This document shows positions 34,745 to 43,075 of a stretch of 64,000 nucleotides of DNA, piece after piece. The notes under the pieces were generated by a model, which saw nothing but the letters and a program-made list of their open reading frames with translations, was not told the origin of the DNA and searched no databases. Source of the stretch: Halonotius pteroides (GTDB lineage Archaea; Halobacteriota; Halobacteria; Halobacteriales; Haloferacaceae); assembly GCF_003605635.1 (NCBI RefSeq), contig NZ_QMDW01000003.1, positions 149,910-213,909 on the forward strand, read 5' to 3'. The first letter of the stretch is position 1. Each line of letters begins with the position of its first letter. Both the position numbers and the translations under genes were made by a program.

Positions 34745-36937
34745 TTACAATTCGGGCTTCTGGAGCTCAAACCCGCCTTTGATCCGGTCGACAAGACAGA
34801 GGTGGAAGCCCTGTTTGCGGGAGATATTGACGAAGCTTTTGCCGCCGCTGCGGCTAAACAGGCCGCTGCCGGTCGCGTCGTCGGCCATCTCGTAGGCGTC
34901 TTCGGTAAAGTAGCTGCTTGTCACCGCAAAGCTGGCGGCGAAGCTGTCGTTGCGCTCTCTGAGGGCGTTGCCATCGCGGATCAGCCCCTCGACCAACTCC
35001 GCGCCGACCGGCTCTTTTGCGCTATCAAAGTTGGCGACACACAGCGGCTTGCCGCGTTTATCGCGAACAACACAGTCAAATTCGTGTTCGACGGCCTCGT
35101 CGTCCTCGTCGGTGCCGAGTTCGATCGTCCCGCGCAGCTCGGCCCGATCGATCGCCGGAATCATCTCAGCGACCGCGCTGAGCGCGGTTGTTCCGCCTGT
35201 CGCCCGGAGTTCGAACAACAAGTCGGTCACCAGCCACTCCGCGAAGGCAACCTCGATCCGGTCGGCAAGGAACGTCTCGAAGGGGGTGCCATCGACCTCC
35301 AGGCCCGCCGTTTCGAACGTCGTGTGGGTGTCGAGTCGAATATTCGCCGCCACATCCTCCTTCGATGCCTCGCCGTCGTGGGCGTCGGCAAGCGTCGCTT
35401 CACCCTTCGAATCATAGCGAACAAACAGGTTGGTTCCCGCAAGCGCGCTGGCGGGATCCATCGTGCGGCTCGGCGTCGTCGATGTGCTATCGACCGTGTC
35501 AGTTCCGCCAGCTGACACAGCGGCGTCCAGTTCAGCTTCGAGCTCTTCGATCCGCTCTTTGGCGGCCGCCAGATCAGCTTCGAGCTCATCGATTCGCTCC
35601 TCGGCGACCGCAAGCTCTTCGCGGGCGTCGTCACGTTCGGCGGCCAACTGCCTGTGTTTTTGCTCGGCCTTCTCCATTACCTCCTCGGCCTTCCGGAGCC
35701 GTTGTTGGAGCTGCTTGCGTGAGACGCGACCGTCCGACCGGGTGACTGTCTGTTGGCCACCGCCACCACCGTGCTCGGCACTGTCGGCGCGGGTTCCGCT
35801 CCCGTTGTCGGCTGTGTCGTCGCTGGGGTCAAGCGACGGGATCGTTGTTGTGTTCCGCCAGGCCGCCTCCTCCTCGAAGGGTTCGGGATCTGTCGTGGTG
35901 GTACCTGCTGCTCCGGTGTCAGCTGGTGTGGGTGTCGCTGTCGACCCGGTGTCGGCTGTCGACGCCGAATCAGCTGCCTCACCAGCATCGACCGTCGATC
36001 CGTTGCTGTCGACTGTCGATTGATCCATCTCATCGTTGTCGTTGCTGGCCGCTGTCGCGCCGGTTGGATCGATGCCGCCGGTTAGCCCCGATGGTTCCGC
36101 GTTAGCCGACTTCTCATCGTCGGTGTCAGCCGCGGTCGTCGGTTCTGTTTCATCCTCGTCGGCGTCGGCTGTGGTTGTCGGCTCCGCATCAGCATCATCT
36201 GTTGCGGTTTCGTCGCCTGCCGTGGTGTCGTCAGCCGGCCCCGCCTGTGGGATATCGATCGCGCCCCGACGATGACCACCCGCCGCGGGGTCGGTATCGG
36301 TGGTCGTCGGTGGTGACGTGTCGGCCGTTGTCGACGCGCCGTCGTCGGTGTCTCTGGTATCGGTTTCCTGCTCGTCGGGGGTTGCCGGTGTGGGCTCACG
36401 CTCGGGGAGATCGATCACGTCGATGTCGGCGGCGTACACATCGTAGATGCCGACCTCGTCGTTGGCGCGATCAAACGCCTCCTCGTCGGTCAGCAGTTGG
36501 CGGCTGTTGCCGACGAAGGCGACGCTCATCGAGCGACCACCGTAGTAGACAATGTAGTAATCCCCCGACAGGACGTTCTCCGACAGCTCAATGTAGCCGG
36601 TGAAGTTGCCACCTGCGAGCGTCGAATCGGCCTCGGCGATCGCCGTCTCATTGGTGTAATACTCCGCCTGCTTCTCGTTGTCCTGTGTCTGCATCGTATA
36701 CAACAGGGGGAGGGCAGGCGTCGGGGCTTCGTAGGCAGTCTGGGCTGCCGCATCGAAGGAACCAAGCGAGCCGTCGCGGATCCCGACCAGCCGGCCGTTG
36801 AGCATGAATCCCCAAGCGTCGCCGGCGGTCACCGCACCGGAGAACTCCGCGTCGGCGAGGTCGTGGAGGCCTGCGTACCCTGTGCCGACCGGAACCGTGT
36901 CCCATTCGGTGACTGCAGTAACTATCTCGCTATTCAT
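34745..36937 (-). CDS. Large multidomain haloarchaeal protein with nuclease-like C-terminus
   Basis: The 730-residue protein has an N-terminal domain (about 1-180: WDTVPVGTGYAGLHDLADAEFSG... GYIELSENVLSGDYYIVYYGGRSMSVAFVGN), a long acidic low-complexity linker rich in Thr/Asp/Ala (about 180-385), a coiled coil (about 400-470: RLRKAEEVMEKAEQKHRQLAAERDDAREELAV), and a C-terminal domain (about 500-730). In the last, EHEFDCVVRDKRGKPLCVANFDSAKEPVGAELVEGLIRDG resembles the core of PD-(D/E)XK nucleases, and FSRSGGKSFVNISRKQGFHLCLVD closes it. Function unknown. Confidence 0.72.
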   Translation of the reverse strand: MNSEIVTAVTEWDTVPVGTGYAGLHDLADAEFSGAVTAGDAWGFMLNGRLVGIRDGSLGSFDAAAQTAYEAPTPALPLLYTMQTQDNEKQAEYYTNETAIAEADSTLAGGNFTGYIELSENVLSGDYYIVYYGGRSMSVAFVGNSRQLLTDEEAFDRANDEVGIYDVYAADIDVIDLPEREPTPATPDEQETDTRDTDDGASTTADTSPPTTTDTDPAAGGHRRGAIDIPQAGPADDTTAGDETATDDADAEPTTTADADEDETEPTTAADTDDEKSANAEPSGLTGGIDPTGATAASNDNDEMDQSTVDSNGSTVDAGEAADSASTADTGSTATPTPADTGAAGTTTTDPEPFEEEAAWRNTTTIPSLDPSDDTADNGSGTRADSAEHGGGGGQQTVTRSDGRVSRKQLQQRLRKAEEVMEKAEQKHRQLAAERDDAREELAVAEERIDELEADLAAAKERIEELEAELDAAVSAGGTDTVDSTSTTPSRTMDPASALAGTNLFVRYDSKGEATLADAHDGEASKEDVAANIRLDTHTTFETAGLEVDGTPFETFLADRIEVAFAEWLVTDLLFELRATGGTTALSAVAEMIPAIDRAELRGTIELGTDEDDEAVEHEFDCVVRDKRGKPLCVANFDSAKEPVGAELVEGLIRDGNALRERNDSFAASFAVTSSYFTEDAYEMADDATGSGLFSRSGGKSFVNISRKQGFHLCLVDRIKGGFELQKPEL

Positions 36938-37197
36938 TTGGTGTACCGACGCCCGAGACGCATAAAATACTTTCCAGAGCGTCGGACGTTGGATTCAGGC
37001 TTGTTTGTGTGGAAAATACCTGCTGTCGAAAGCGAGCGTGATTCAAAACCGTGTTTCGACGCCGGTTCTGACCCGCTCGACGCGGTCGGGGTCGTAGATC
37101 CACATACTCCGCCGGACGTTCGGGGTAGTCTCGGTGAGTCGTATACCGCACGCCTGCCGTATTCGTCGTCACGCCGGGAGAGCCGCTGGAACGTGGA

Positions 37198-37335
37198 TTA
37201 ATTATCAAAGGTGCGATCGAGGAGGCTTCCAAGCGGCTGGGGCTCAGTTCGGTTTACTAGAACCAGCGTCTTCGCCTGTCTGCCGGCAATTTCGTGGATA
37301 AACCCCGACAGTGAGTCTGGCAGCTCATAGCTCAT
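37198..37335 (-). CDS. Possible small protein (45 residues)
   Basis: A short frame from ATG 37335 (MSYELPDSLSGFIHEI... ending PLGSLLDRTFDN) has plausible codon use and a TAA stop at 37198. It looks like the N-terminal piece of a larger protein: the sequence after the stop continues with mixed-frame coding-like stretches (about 36960-37197). It may be truncated or a frameshifted remnant. The family is not recognised. Confidence 0.35.
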   Translation of the reverse strand: MSYELPDSLSGFIHEIAGRQAKTLVLVNRTEPQPLGSLLDRTFDN

Positions 37336-37408
37336 CGCGGTCGTCGCGGCTGTCGATATATAAACCGGTGCGGCTTCCTGCTCGCGATTATAGAATAGCG
37401 AGGCGAAA

Positions 37409-37430
37409 ACCCACGACTTCAGTCGTGGGT
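37409..37430 (-). terminator. Strong hairpin behind the HalX gene, possibly of IS200/IS605 origin
   Basis: ACCCACGACT and AGTCGTGGGT form a perfect 10-base inverted repeat with a 2-base centre. On the minus strand it lies four bases after the HalX stop and is followed by TTTT, so it can act as a terminator. The same hairpin sequence context (CTACCCACGAC...GTGGGTTTTCGCC) is, from memory, common at haloarchaeal IS605/IS1341-type ends. No tnpA or tnpB is present here. Confidence 0.5.
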
Positions 37431-37433
37431 AGC

Positions 37434-38021
37434 TCAAATCGAGTCTTTTGGCGCGCGATCGATCGCGTTGAACGCGGCTTCAAAGTCGTCTAACTCCTCG
37501 ATGAGCTCACTTTGGTCGGCCCGGAGTGTCTCAATACGCTGGGTGAGCGCTTGATACTCTGTGGACTCTGTGAGCTCTTCGGTGGATTTCTCGGCTTCGA
37601 GAACGCTCACCTTTGAGGTCGCTTGGAACAGCTTCTGGACGGTCTCGCCGTACTCGCGGGCGGTCAGCTGGTGTTCAATCGCCTCCAGCAGCGTCTCCTT
37701 GCCGACCGGCTTACAGAGATAGTCGTCGAAGTCCATATCGACAATGTCGACATCAGGGTCGATCGCGGTCACCATCACAACGCGAGCGTCCGCATCGGCC
37801 GTGCGCACACGCTGGAGTACCTCGTCACCGGTGAGCCCCGGCATCCGGCGATCTAACAGGATCACGTCGATGTCGCCGTCGAACGCATCAAGTGCCTCCT
37901 GTCCGCTGTATGCGGTGTGGACGGTGTACTGTTCCGCGAGTCGGAACGCATAGAGATCGGCGACATCGCGTTCGTCGTCGACAACAAGCACCGTCGCGTC
38001 GTCGGTAGAGCTAGCAGACAT
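37434..38021 (-). CDS. HalX-domain response regulator
   Basis: The 195-residue protein has an N-terminal receiver (about 1-120): VLVVDDERDVADLYAFRL, phospho-acceptor Asp in VILLDRRMPGLTGDEV, and KPVGKETLLEAI with the conserved Lys. The C-terminal HalX part (LTAREYGETVQKLFQATSKVSVLEAEKSTEELTESTEYQALTQRIETLRADQSELIEELDDFEAAFNAI) is a coiled-coil domain found with haloarchaeal response regulators. No DNA-binding domain. It probably takes part in a phosphorelay, though no histidine kinase gene is next to it. Confidence 0.92.
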   Translation of the reverse strand: MSASSTDDATVLVVDDERDVADLYAFRLAEQYTVHTAYSGQEALDAFDGDIDVILLDRRMPGLTGDEVLQRVRTADADARVVMVTAIDPDVDIVDMDFDDYLCKPVGKETLLEAIEHQLTAREYGETVQKLFQATSKVSVLEAEKSTEELTESTEYQALTQRIETLRADQSELIEELDDFEAAFNAIDRAPKDSI

Positions 38022-38098
38022 GAGTATCGAGTGCCTTGGTCATGCCCAAAGCGGGGAGCTACGATCTTTATACTTCCGCTACGCCGGCATCGTTGCTG

Positions 38099-38434
38099 TC
38101 ACACAGCCAACACCGCGTACACGAGTAAGAACCCAAAATAGAGCAACACGAGCCCGCCGAGGGCGATAATCCGAAACCGTGTGAGTGCTGCTTCCTCCTG
38201 TTGGTAGGCGTCACGAAACGCCTGTTGGTCAACGTCATCCAACCGCTCGTAATGGTTGAGCCCGAGATGAAGCTGATACTGGTCGCCGGCCGGCAGTTCG
38301 AATCCGCAGTGTGGACATCGTCGCGGCGTCTCGCTGTCGGGGACGTGTGTCTCCGGTTGTGGCTCGGTGGTGGCCTGTGTGTGACTGCTATCGCTGCTAT
38401 CTCCGCCGTCGCCGTCAGCCATTCCGGTCGCCAT
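38099..38434 (-). CDS. Zinc-finger/one-helix membrane protein
   Basis: The 111-residue protein has a disordered acidic N-terminus, a CPHCGFELPAGDQYQLHLGLNH motif (C2-H/H zinc-finger-like: Cys-Cys-His-His), a helical linker (YERLDDVDQQAFRDAYQQEE) and a C-terminal membrane helix (IIALGGLVLLYFGFLLVYAVL). It starts at ATG 38434, overlapping the stop of the upstream gene by one base (TGATG), so it is co-translated with the 480-residue membrane protein. Confidence 0.7.
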   Translation of the reverse strand: MATGMADGDGGDSSDSSHTQATTEPQPETHVPDSETPRRCPHCGFELPAGDQYQLHLGLNHYERLDDVDQQAFRDAYQQEEAALTRFRIIALGGLVLLYFGFLLVYAVLAV

Positions 38435-39876
38435 CAGACCCCACCTCCGCCGAGGAACGGTGGTGAGACCGTCGGCGTCGTCACGATCCAGAGGCTGATA
38501 ATCGTATAAGCGATCATCACCAGCGTGATCCCATACTGGCTTTTGATCGCCTCCAGTCGGCCGGGCAGGAGTTCGTAGGCCGCGGCGTGGGCGATCCACA
38601 CCGCAATGAAGTGGCCGAGCAACACGAAGGCGAGTTCAAGCCCCGAGATCCAGCCGGGCAGCGTCGTCAACACTGGCGGCTGCTGGGGTGGCGACAGCGG
38701 GCTCGCGGCGACAACGGCGAGTGAGGGAGCCAATCCGAGGATGAAGCCGAGATTGTGGGCGATGTGGTAGCCGGCGGCGATCGCCACCAGCGACGGCGCG
38801 AACCGCTCGGCCAACGCCGCCTGGGTGATGTAGGTACGGCCAAACCGCCGGGCGAGGCCGATCGCCCACCAGAACGCGGCGACAAACAGCCCGAAACCGG
38901 CGAGATACGCGCCTAGATAGCCGACCAGCGGCGGCACACCGACCTCGACGACCGCGGTGATAAGACGGGCCCAGAGCCCGGTGCCAACGAAGCCATCGAA
39001 GGTCGTCACATAGAGCACCGCGACGACGAAAACAGTCTCCGCACGACCCGACAGAGCGTCGGGAGCGGTCAGCGCGCCCCCGGGCAGCCGAAGTGACAGC
39101 CCGCCGTCAGTCCGTTTGAGCGGTGCGAACTGACCAAACAGCGCGAACACCCGTGAGATCGGATCGACGCGGCCGAACCACGTGTCGGTGCCGTAAACCA
39201 CGCTGCCGGCAGCGGTGACAGCCGTATACGCTACAATCGTCGTCGCCAACAGTCGTGGATCATCGGCCAGCGGACTGACCACCTCGACCCAGATGAGCGC
39301 GAGTAAGCCGGCGACACTGGGCCACGCGCCGAGTCGGTCGGGATACGGTCGATCCAGCGATGGCAGCAGCGATGCCACCGTACGGAAGGGGTTCAGCACC
39401 GGCCACGTGTTGCCGATGAGATACGTTGAGGCGACATAGCCACCCCACCAGCCGACCCAGACGGTGAGGATCGCCAGATTCCGATACCCCGTCTCCGGGC
39501 CGAGATAGCCGATCCCAACGGTGGCCGCCACCACCGCGATCCCGACAAGTTGGCCACCGAGGCTGACCAGCCGGCCCGGTGCGGGGAGTGTGAATCCCCA
39601 GTCGTGAACCGACCGCATGAACGCCCGATCGGTGACAAACGACGCCAGCAGAAACGATGCGCCGACCGTGCCGCCGCCGGTCGTCAAGAAGAGCCAGGTT
39701 GGCACCTCGACAGAGCTCGTCGACCCGCGGAGGGCGGCCGCATGGGCGATCGCTGGCTCCGAGAGGAGTGCGATCAGTGGAGCCCCAATCGCAGCGAGAC
39801 ATCCCACCCGCAGGGCCATTCGTTGCCAGCGACCCTCAGCGTCTGTGGTCGGTCGTCTACCACCGCGTTCAGTCAT
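38434..39876 (-). CDS. Polytopic membrane protein of the haloarchaeal/actinobacterial 'fenitrothion hydrolase'-like type
   Basis: The 480-residue protein has about 12 hydrophobic segments. Signatures such as TWLFLTTGGGTVGASFLLASF, YLIGNTWPVLNPFRTVASLLPS and VEVGVPPLVGYLGAYLAGFGLFVAAFWWAIGL and a conserved GYHIAHNLGFIL histidine pair resemble proteins labelled fenitrothion hydrolase in databases, a name that I would not trust as a function. The location beside coxC suggests a respiratory or copper-related membrane role (inference). Start MTERGGRRPTTDAEG. Confidence 0.6.
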   Translation of the reverse strand: MTERGGRRPTTDAEGRWQRMALRVGCLAAIGAPLIALLSEPAIAHAAALRGSTSSVEVPTWLFLTTGGGTVGASFLLASFVTDRAFMRSVHDWGFTLPAPGRLVSLGGQLVGIAVVAATVGIGYLGPETGYRNLAILTVWVGWWGGYVASTYLIGNTWPVLNPFRTVASLLPSLDRPYPDRLGAWPSVAGLLALIWVEVVSPLADDPRLLATTIVAYTAVTAAGSVVYGTDTWFGRVDPISRVFALFGQFAPLKRTDGGLSLRLPGGALTAPDALSGRAETVFVVAVLYVTTFDGFVGTGLWARLITAVVEVGVPPLVGYLGAYLAGFGLFVAAFWWAIGLARRFGRTYITQAALAERFAPSLVAIAAGYHIAHNLGFILGLAPSLAVVAASPLSPPQQPPVLTTLPGWISGLELAFVLLGHFIAVWIAHAAAYELLPGRLEAIKSQYGITLVMIAYTIISLWIVTTPTVSPPFLGGGGV

Positions 39877-39985
39877 TGTCGTGGGTAGAGCCAGCCGGCA
39901 GGAGTAGCTTGCGGAACAGCGGAAGCAACGCGTCGGTGGCGACGCGACGGCCCCCGGTCTCGTGTCACACATGCGGGTAAGAGGA

Positions 39986-39993
39986 TTTTTAAT
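39986..39993 (+). promoter_or_regulatory. TATA box of coxC
   Basis: TTTTTAAT lies about 23-30 bases before the ATG at 40016. It fits a leaderless promoter and supports the 40016 start over the in-frame ATG at 39971 or earlier. Confidence 0.5.
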
Positions 39994-40015
39994 CACACAC
40001 TCGCAACGAGGTAGT

Positions 40016-40861
40016 ATGAGTACCGAAACGGAGGACGGACACGACGACCACCACCTCCCGGCGGTCGAAGACTGGCCGCGCGGCTTCGGCGAGGCGAGTT
40101 GGTGGCCGTTTGTGACCGCACTCGGGGCGGCTGGTGTCTACATTGGTGTGGCACTCTGGATTATCGGGGATGCGATCAGCCCGCTGCTTGGGCCGGCGGC
40201 AATCGCCGGCAGCGTCGGACTGTTTCTGCTTGGCATCTACGGCTGGCTGTATCACGCGTTTATTACGAAGTTCTGGAGCCGGGATACGAGCGAAAACGGC
40301 CATGCGTCGCTGCGATGGGGAATGATCGCGTTCCTCGGCTCTGAGTTGGCCACCTTTGGGGCGATCTTCAGCTACTACTTTTACTTTCGTGCGGGCGCGG
40401 AGTGGACGCTGCCGTCGACAACGCCGGATCTGATCAGCTCGCTGATCCTCGCTAACACGGCGATCCTGATCGCCTCCTCGTTTACGCTCCACTGGGCCCA
40501 CGTTGCCCTACGCGACGGTGATCGAACGAATTTCCTGCGTGGGATGGGGCTGACGATCCTGTTTGCGGTCGTCTTCCTTGGCGGGCAAGCACTCGAATAC
40601 TTCGAGTTCATCGGCGAATACGGCTTCACGTGGACACAAGGGGTTTACTCCTCGGCGTTCTTCGGGCTGACCGGCCTCCACGGGCTCCACGTCGGGCTCG
40701 GCGCGGCCATCCTGGGGATCGTCTTCGCGCGTGCGATGTACGGCCAGTACTCCGCTGAACGACATCTTTCGGTGTCAACGGCGTCGATGTACTGGCACTT
40801 TGTCGACGCCGTCTGGATCTTCCTCGTTGTCGTCCTCTATGTCGGCGCGGGTCAGGCGTAG
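40016..40861 (+). CDS. coxC: Cytochrome c oxidase subunit III
   Basis: The 281-residue heme-copper oxidase subunit has seven hydrophobic helices and the typical segments WWPFVTALGAAGVYIGVALWIIGD, YSSAFFGLTGLHGLHVGLGAAILG and SMYWHFVDAVWIFLVVVLYV (the last helix, with the WHFVD motif). Acidic helix II residues of subunit III (about LGSELATFGAIF, Glu) are present. Other subunits are not in the window, so the oxidase operon may be elsewhere. It sits alone, divergent from the membrane pair. Confidence 0.93.
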   Translation: MSTETEDGHDDHHLPAVEDWPRGFGEASWWPFVTALGAAGVYIGVALWIIGDAISPLLGPAAIAGSVGLFLLGIYGWLYHAFITKFWSRDTSENGHASLRWGMIAFLGSELATFGAIFSYYFYFRAGAEWTLPSTTPDLISSLILANTAILIASSFTLHWAHVALRDGDRTNFLRGMGLTILFAVVFLGGQALEYFEFIGEYGFTWTQGVYSSAFFGLTGLHGLHVGLGAAILGIVFARAMYGQYSAERHLSVSTASMYWHFVDAVWIFLVVVLYVGAGQA

Positions 40862-40938
40862 CGACTCGTTTAGGACTGTTTTTTACCTCGGTGCTCCGTC
40901 TCGGCTGTGTCACACCAGCGACTGTCGACACCGACGGC

Positions 40939-41877
40939 CTACGGCACCCGGATCAGGTGATCGATATTGTGCGCCAGATAGGTTAGCTCCCTGCGGTCGA
41001 TCTGGGCGTGTCGTTGTCGCGTCCACGCGCGGATCGCGTCGTCGCTGACGGTGTCGATTGCGGCCGCAGGTGTCTCCGTTAGCAACGCGTTTTCCATCGT
41101 GTCAACGATATGGCGGAGAAACATCGCCTCATCCGCTGGATAGCCATCATCGCTCGGTGTCACAACCCAGTCGGAGCCGCCGACTGCGAGATGGTCGACA
41201 CCGGCGGCCGGCAGCTCGGTACACAGCCGGCGGCCGGTCTGGCTGCCCCCCGGCCGGTCGGGGGCATCCATCGCGGCATGAAAGCCATCCAGCAGGGTCG
41301 TTGTCAACTCTGGGTCGTCGACCGGGCGAACGTCGGTGACGCCGTCGAAGGTGATCGGGAAATAGCCGAGCCCGCCGCCTGAAACCAACGGAAACAACGT
41401 TTCGGCGACCTGCGCAAACGGGACGATATCGAGAAAGGCCATCCCGATTAGCAGATCGAACTGCGGATCGGCTGCTGTCGGATCATGACGGTCGGCTGCG
41501 AGCTCAAAGGCGTCGCCGGCGTGGAGCTCGACTGTGAGTTCTGCATCGTCGGTTGTGAGCGTGAACTCTCGGCGACCGGTCTGCTCGAAATCGCCGTCCG
41601 TCAGGCGGTCGCTTGCCGCCGCGATGTTCGCGTCGTCGATGTCGACGCCGACATACTCAACCGGTGAGGGAAGTCCGTCCCATTCGCGGAGTCGTTCCAG
41701 CATTGTGCCGATCCCAAAGCCGACCTCAAGAATTCGAACTGGCCTCTCCTCGCGGGCCATCGCTCGCGCGTCCAGTTCGTTGATGAGGCGGTCGAAGGTT
41801 GGTCGGTGGAGCGAGCGGTCATCGACCGACCGCTTGGCGTCGAGATACGTGGTAAAGTCGGTGAATGAGCGGGACAC
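40939..41877 (-). CDS. SAM-dependent methyltransferase
   Basis: The 312-residue protein has the class I MTase fold: VRILEVGFGIGTMLERLREWDG (motif I) near residue 47, VEYVGVDIDDANIAAASDRL (motif II), FDLLIGMAFLDIVPFA (motif IV). It starts at a GTG, MSRSFTDFTTYLDAKRSVDDRSL. The C-terminus (TRQRHAQIDRRELTYLAHNIDHLIRV) is amphipathic. The substrate is unknown. It ends 77 bases from coxC, convergent. Confidence 0.82.
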   Translation of the reverse strand: MSRSFTDFTTYLDAKRSVDDRSLHRPTFDRLINELDARAMAREERPVRILEVGFGIGTMLERLREWDGLPSPVEYVGVDIDDANIAAASDRLTDGDFEQTGRREFTLTTDDAELTVELHAGDAFELAADRHDPTAADPQFDLLIGMAFLDIVPFAQVAETLFPLVSGGGLGYFPITFDGVTDVRPVDDPELTTTLLDGFHAAMDAPDRPGGSQTGRRLCTELPAAGVDHLAVGGSDWVVTPSDDGYPADEAMFLRHIVDTMENALLTETPAAAIDTVSDDAIRAWTRQRHAQIDRRELTYLAHNIDHLIRVP

Positions 41878-41886
41878 GTCGTGTGG

Positions 41887-42303
41887 TTAGTCGGCGTCGG
41901 CAGGGGTTTGATCATCCGCCGCGTCGGCGGCGGTTGGCTCGTCGGCTGCCTCGGCGTCGTCGTCCGCGAGCGGGGGCAGTGGCTCCTTGGCCACCTGTGT
42001 CCCCCACATGCCGGGGTATTTTTCGACAGTCACGTCACCCATGACCTTTGTCTGGCAGGCCAAGCGGAGGTCGTAGTTTGGGTGATGTGGCGGCACCAAC
42101 AGGCGACCTCTCTCGCGGATGCCCTTGTCGCTGACCTCGCCGTCGACCTTGACCGCGCAGGTGCCGCAGTTACCGAACCCGCGGCAGTTGAGCACCGTCG
42201 CCTTGCCGTTATGCGGGGTCAGATCTGCATCCAACAGCACATCTCTGAGCGTCGCACCCTCTCGGCATTCGATCTTCTCACCGCGGAAGTGAACAGTCGG
42301 CAT
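41887..42303 (-). CDS. 2Fe-2S ferredoxin, plant type
   Basis: The 138-residue electron carrier has LNCRGFGNCGTCAVKVDG (cluster Cys in CxxxxxCxxC spacing) and a fourth Cys in RLACQTKVMG. The first strand is MPTVHFRGEKIECREGATLRDVLL. The C-terminus is a 30-residue acidic Asp/Ala tail. Start MPTVHF at 42303; a nearby ATG at 42309 (MSMPTV) is equally possible. It may feed electrons to one of the reductases, not determined. Confidence 0.9.
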   Translation of the reverse strand: MPTVHFRGEKIECREGATLRDVLLDADLTPHNGKATVLNCRGFGNCGTCAVKVDGEVSDKGIRERGRLLVPPHHPNYDLRLACQTKVMGDVTVEKYPGMWGTQVAKEPLPPLADDDAEAADEPTAADAADDQTPADAD

Positions 42304-42373
42304 ACTCATCTCAACGGGGTGGCTCCTCAAAGGCTTACCGACAGGCTGTTGCTGTCTTTCGGTCTCAACGAAG

Positions 42374-42381
42374 CTAAATAT
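42374..42381 (+). promoter_or_regulatory. TATA box before the DsbA-like gene
   Basis: CTAAATAT lies 21-28 bases before the ATG at 42402, a fitting distance for a leaderless promoter. Confidence 0.45.
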
Positions 42382-42401
42382 CGCCACGACAACACCGTTG
42401 T

Positions 42402-43073
42402 ATGCCACCAACGCGACGCGCGTATCTCACGACTGTCGGGACGGTCGCCGCTGTCGGCCTCGCCGGGTGTACTGGTGACGGCGGAGCGTCCGACACAACG
42501 GCGATCGATACGTCGTATGCGTGTGAACTCACCGAGCGCGATCCCGTTGCAGCGCTGTCTCAACCTGTCGATGGTTCGAGCGACGCCACGGTCACCGTGG
42601 ATGTGTTCGAGGATTTTGCCTGTTCGCACTGTGCGGATTTCGCCACCGGCGGACTCAGCCAACTCAAAGCCGACTATCTTAACGGCGAGACCGTTCGCTT
42701 CCGCCATTTCGATTTCCCGATCCCGGTCTCCGAGTGGTCGAACCGAGTCGCCAACGCCGCCCGGAGCGTTCAACAGACACAGGACGACGCGGCATTCTTC
42801 GAGTTTAGTCTTGCGGCGTATGAGAACTATTCTGACTACTCGTGGCAGCTTGTCGGCGATCTCGCTGAGGCGGTCGGTGCCGATCCCTGTCGCGTGTTGA
42901 GCGATGCCAGCAACGCTACCTACGAGCAGGTGGTAAGCGCAAACCGACAGACCGGCGTCGATCGGGGGGTCGAATCAACCCCCGGTATCTTCGTCAACGA
43001 CCCACTGATCGAGCCGCCCGAAAGCGGTAGCTGGTATGAGCCGGTGCGCAGCGAGATCGAGTCGCACCTGTAG
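42402..43073 (+). CDS. Exported DsbA-family thioredoxin-like lipoprotein
   Basis: The 223-residue protein has a twin-arginine-like signal (MPPTRRAYLTTVGTVAAVGLAG) followed by a lipobox (GLAGCTG). The DsbA fold contains FEDFACSHCADFATGG with the CSHC active site near residue 74, and VESTPGIFVNDPLIEPP with the cis-Pro loop. It probably makes or breaks disulfides outside the membrane. It is divergent from the ferredoxin gene and convergent with the DyP-like gene at 43076. Confidence 0.87.
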   Translation: MPPTRRAYLTTVGTVAAVGLAGCTGDGGASDTTAIDTSYACELTERDPVAALSQPVDGSSDATVTVDVFEDFACSHCADFATGGLSQLKADYLNGETVRFRHFDFPIPVSEWSNRVANAARSVQQTQDDAAFFEFSLAAYENYSDYSWQLVGDLAEAVGADPCRVLSDASNATYEQVVSANRQTGVDRGVESTPGIFVNDPLIEPPESGSWYEPVRSEIESHL

Positions 43074-43075
43074 GG

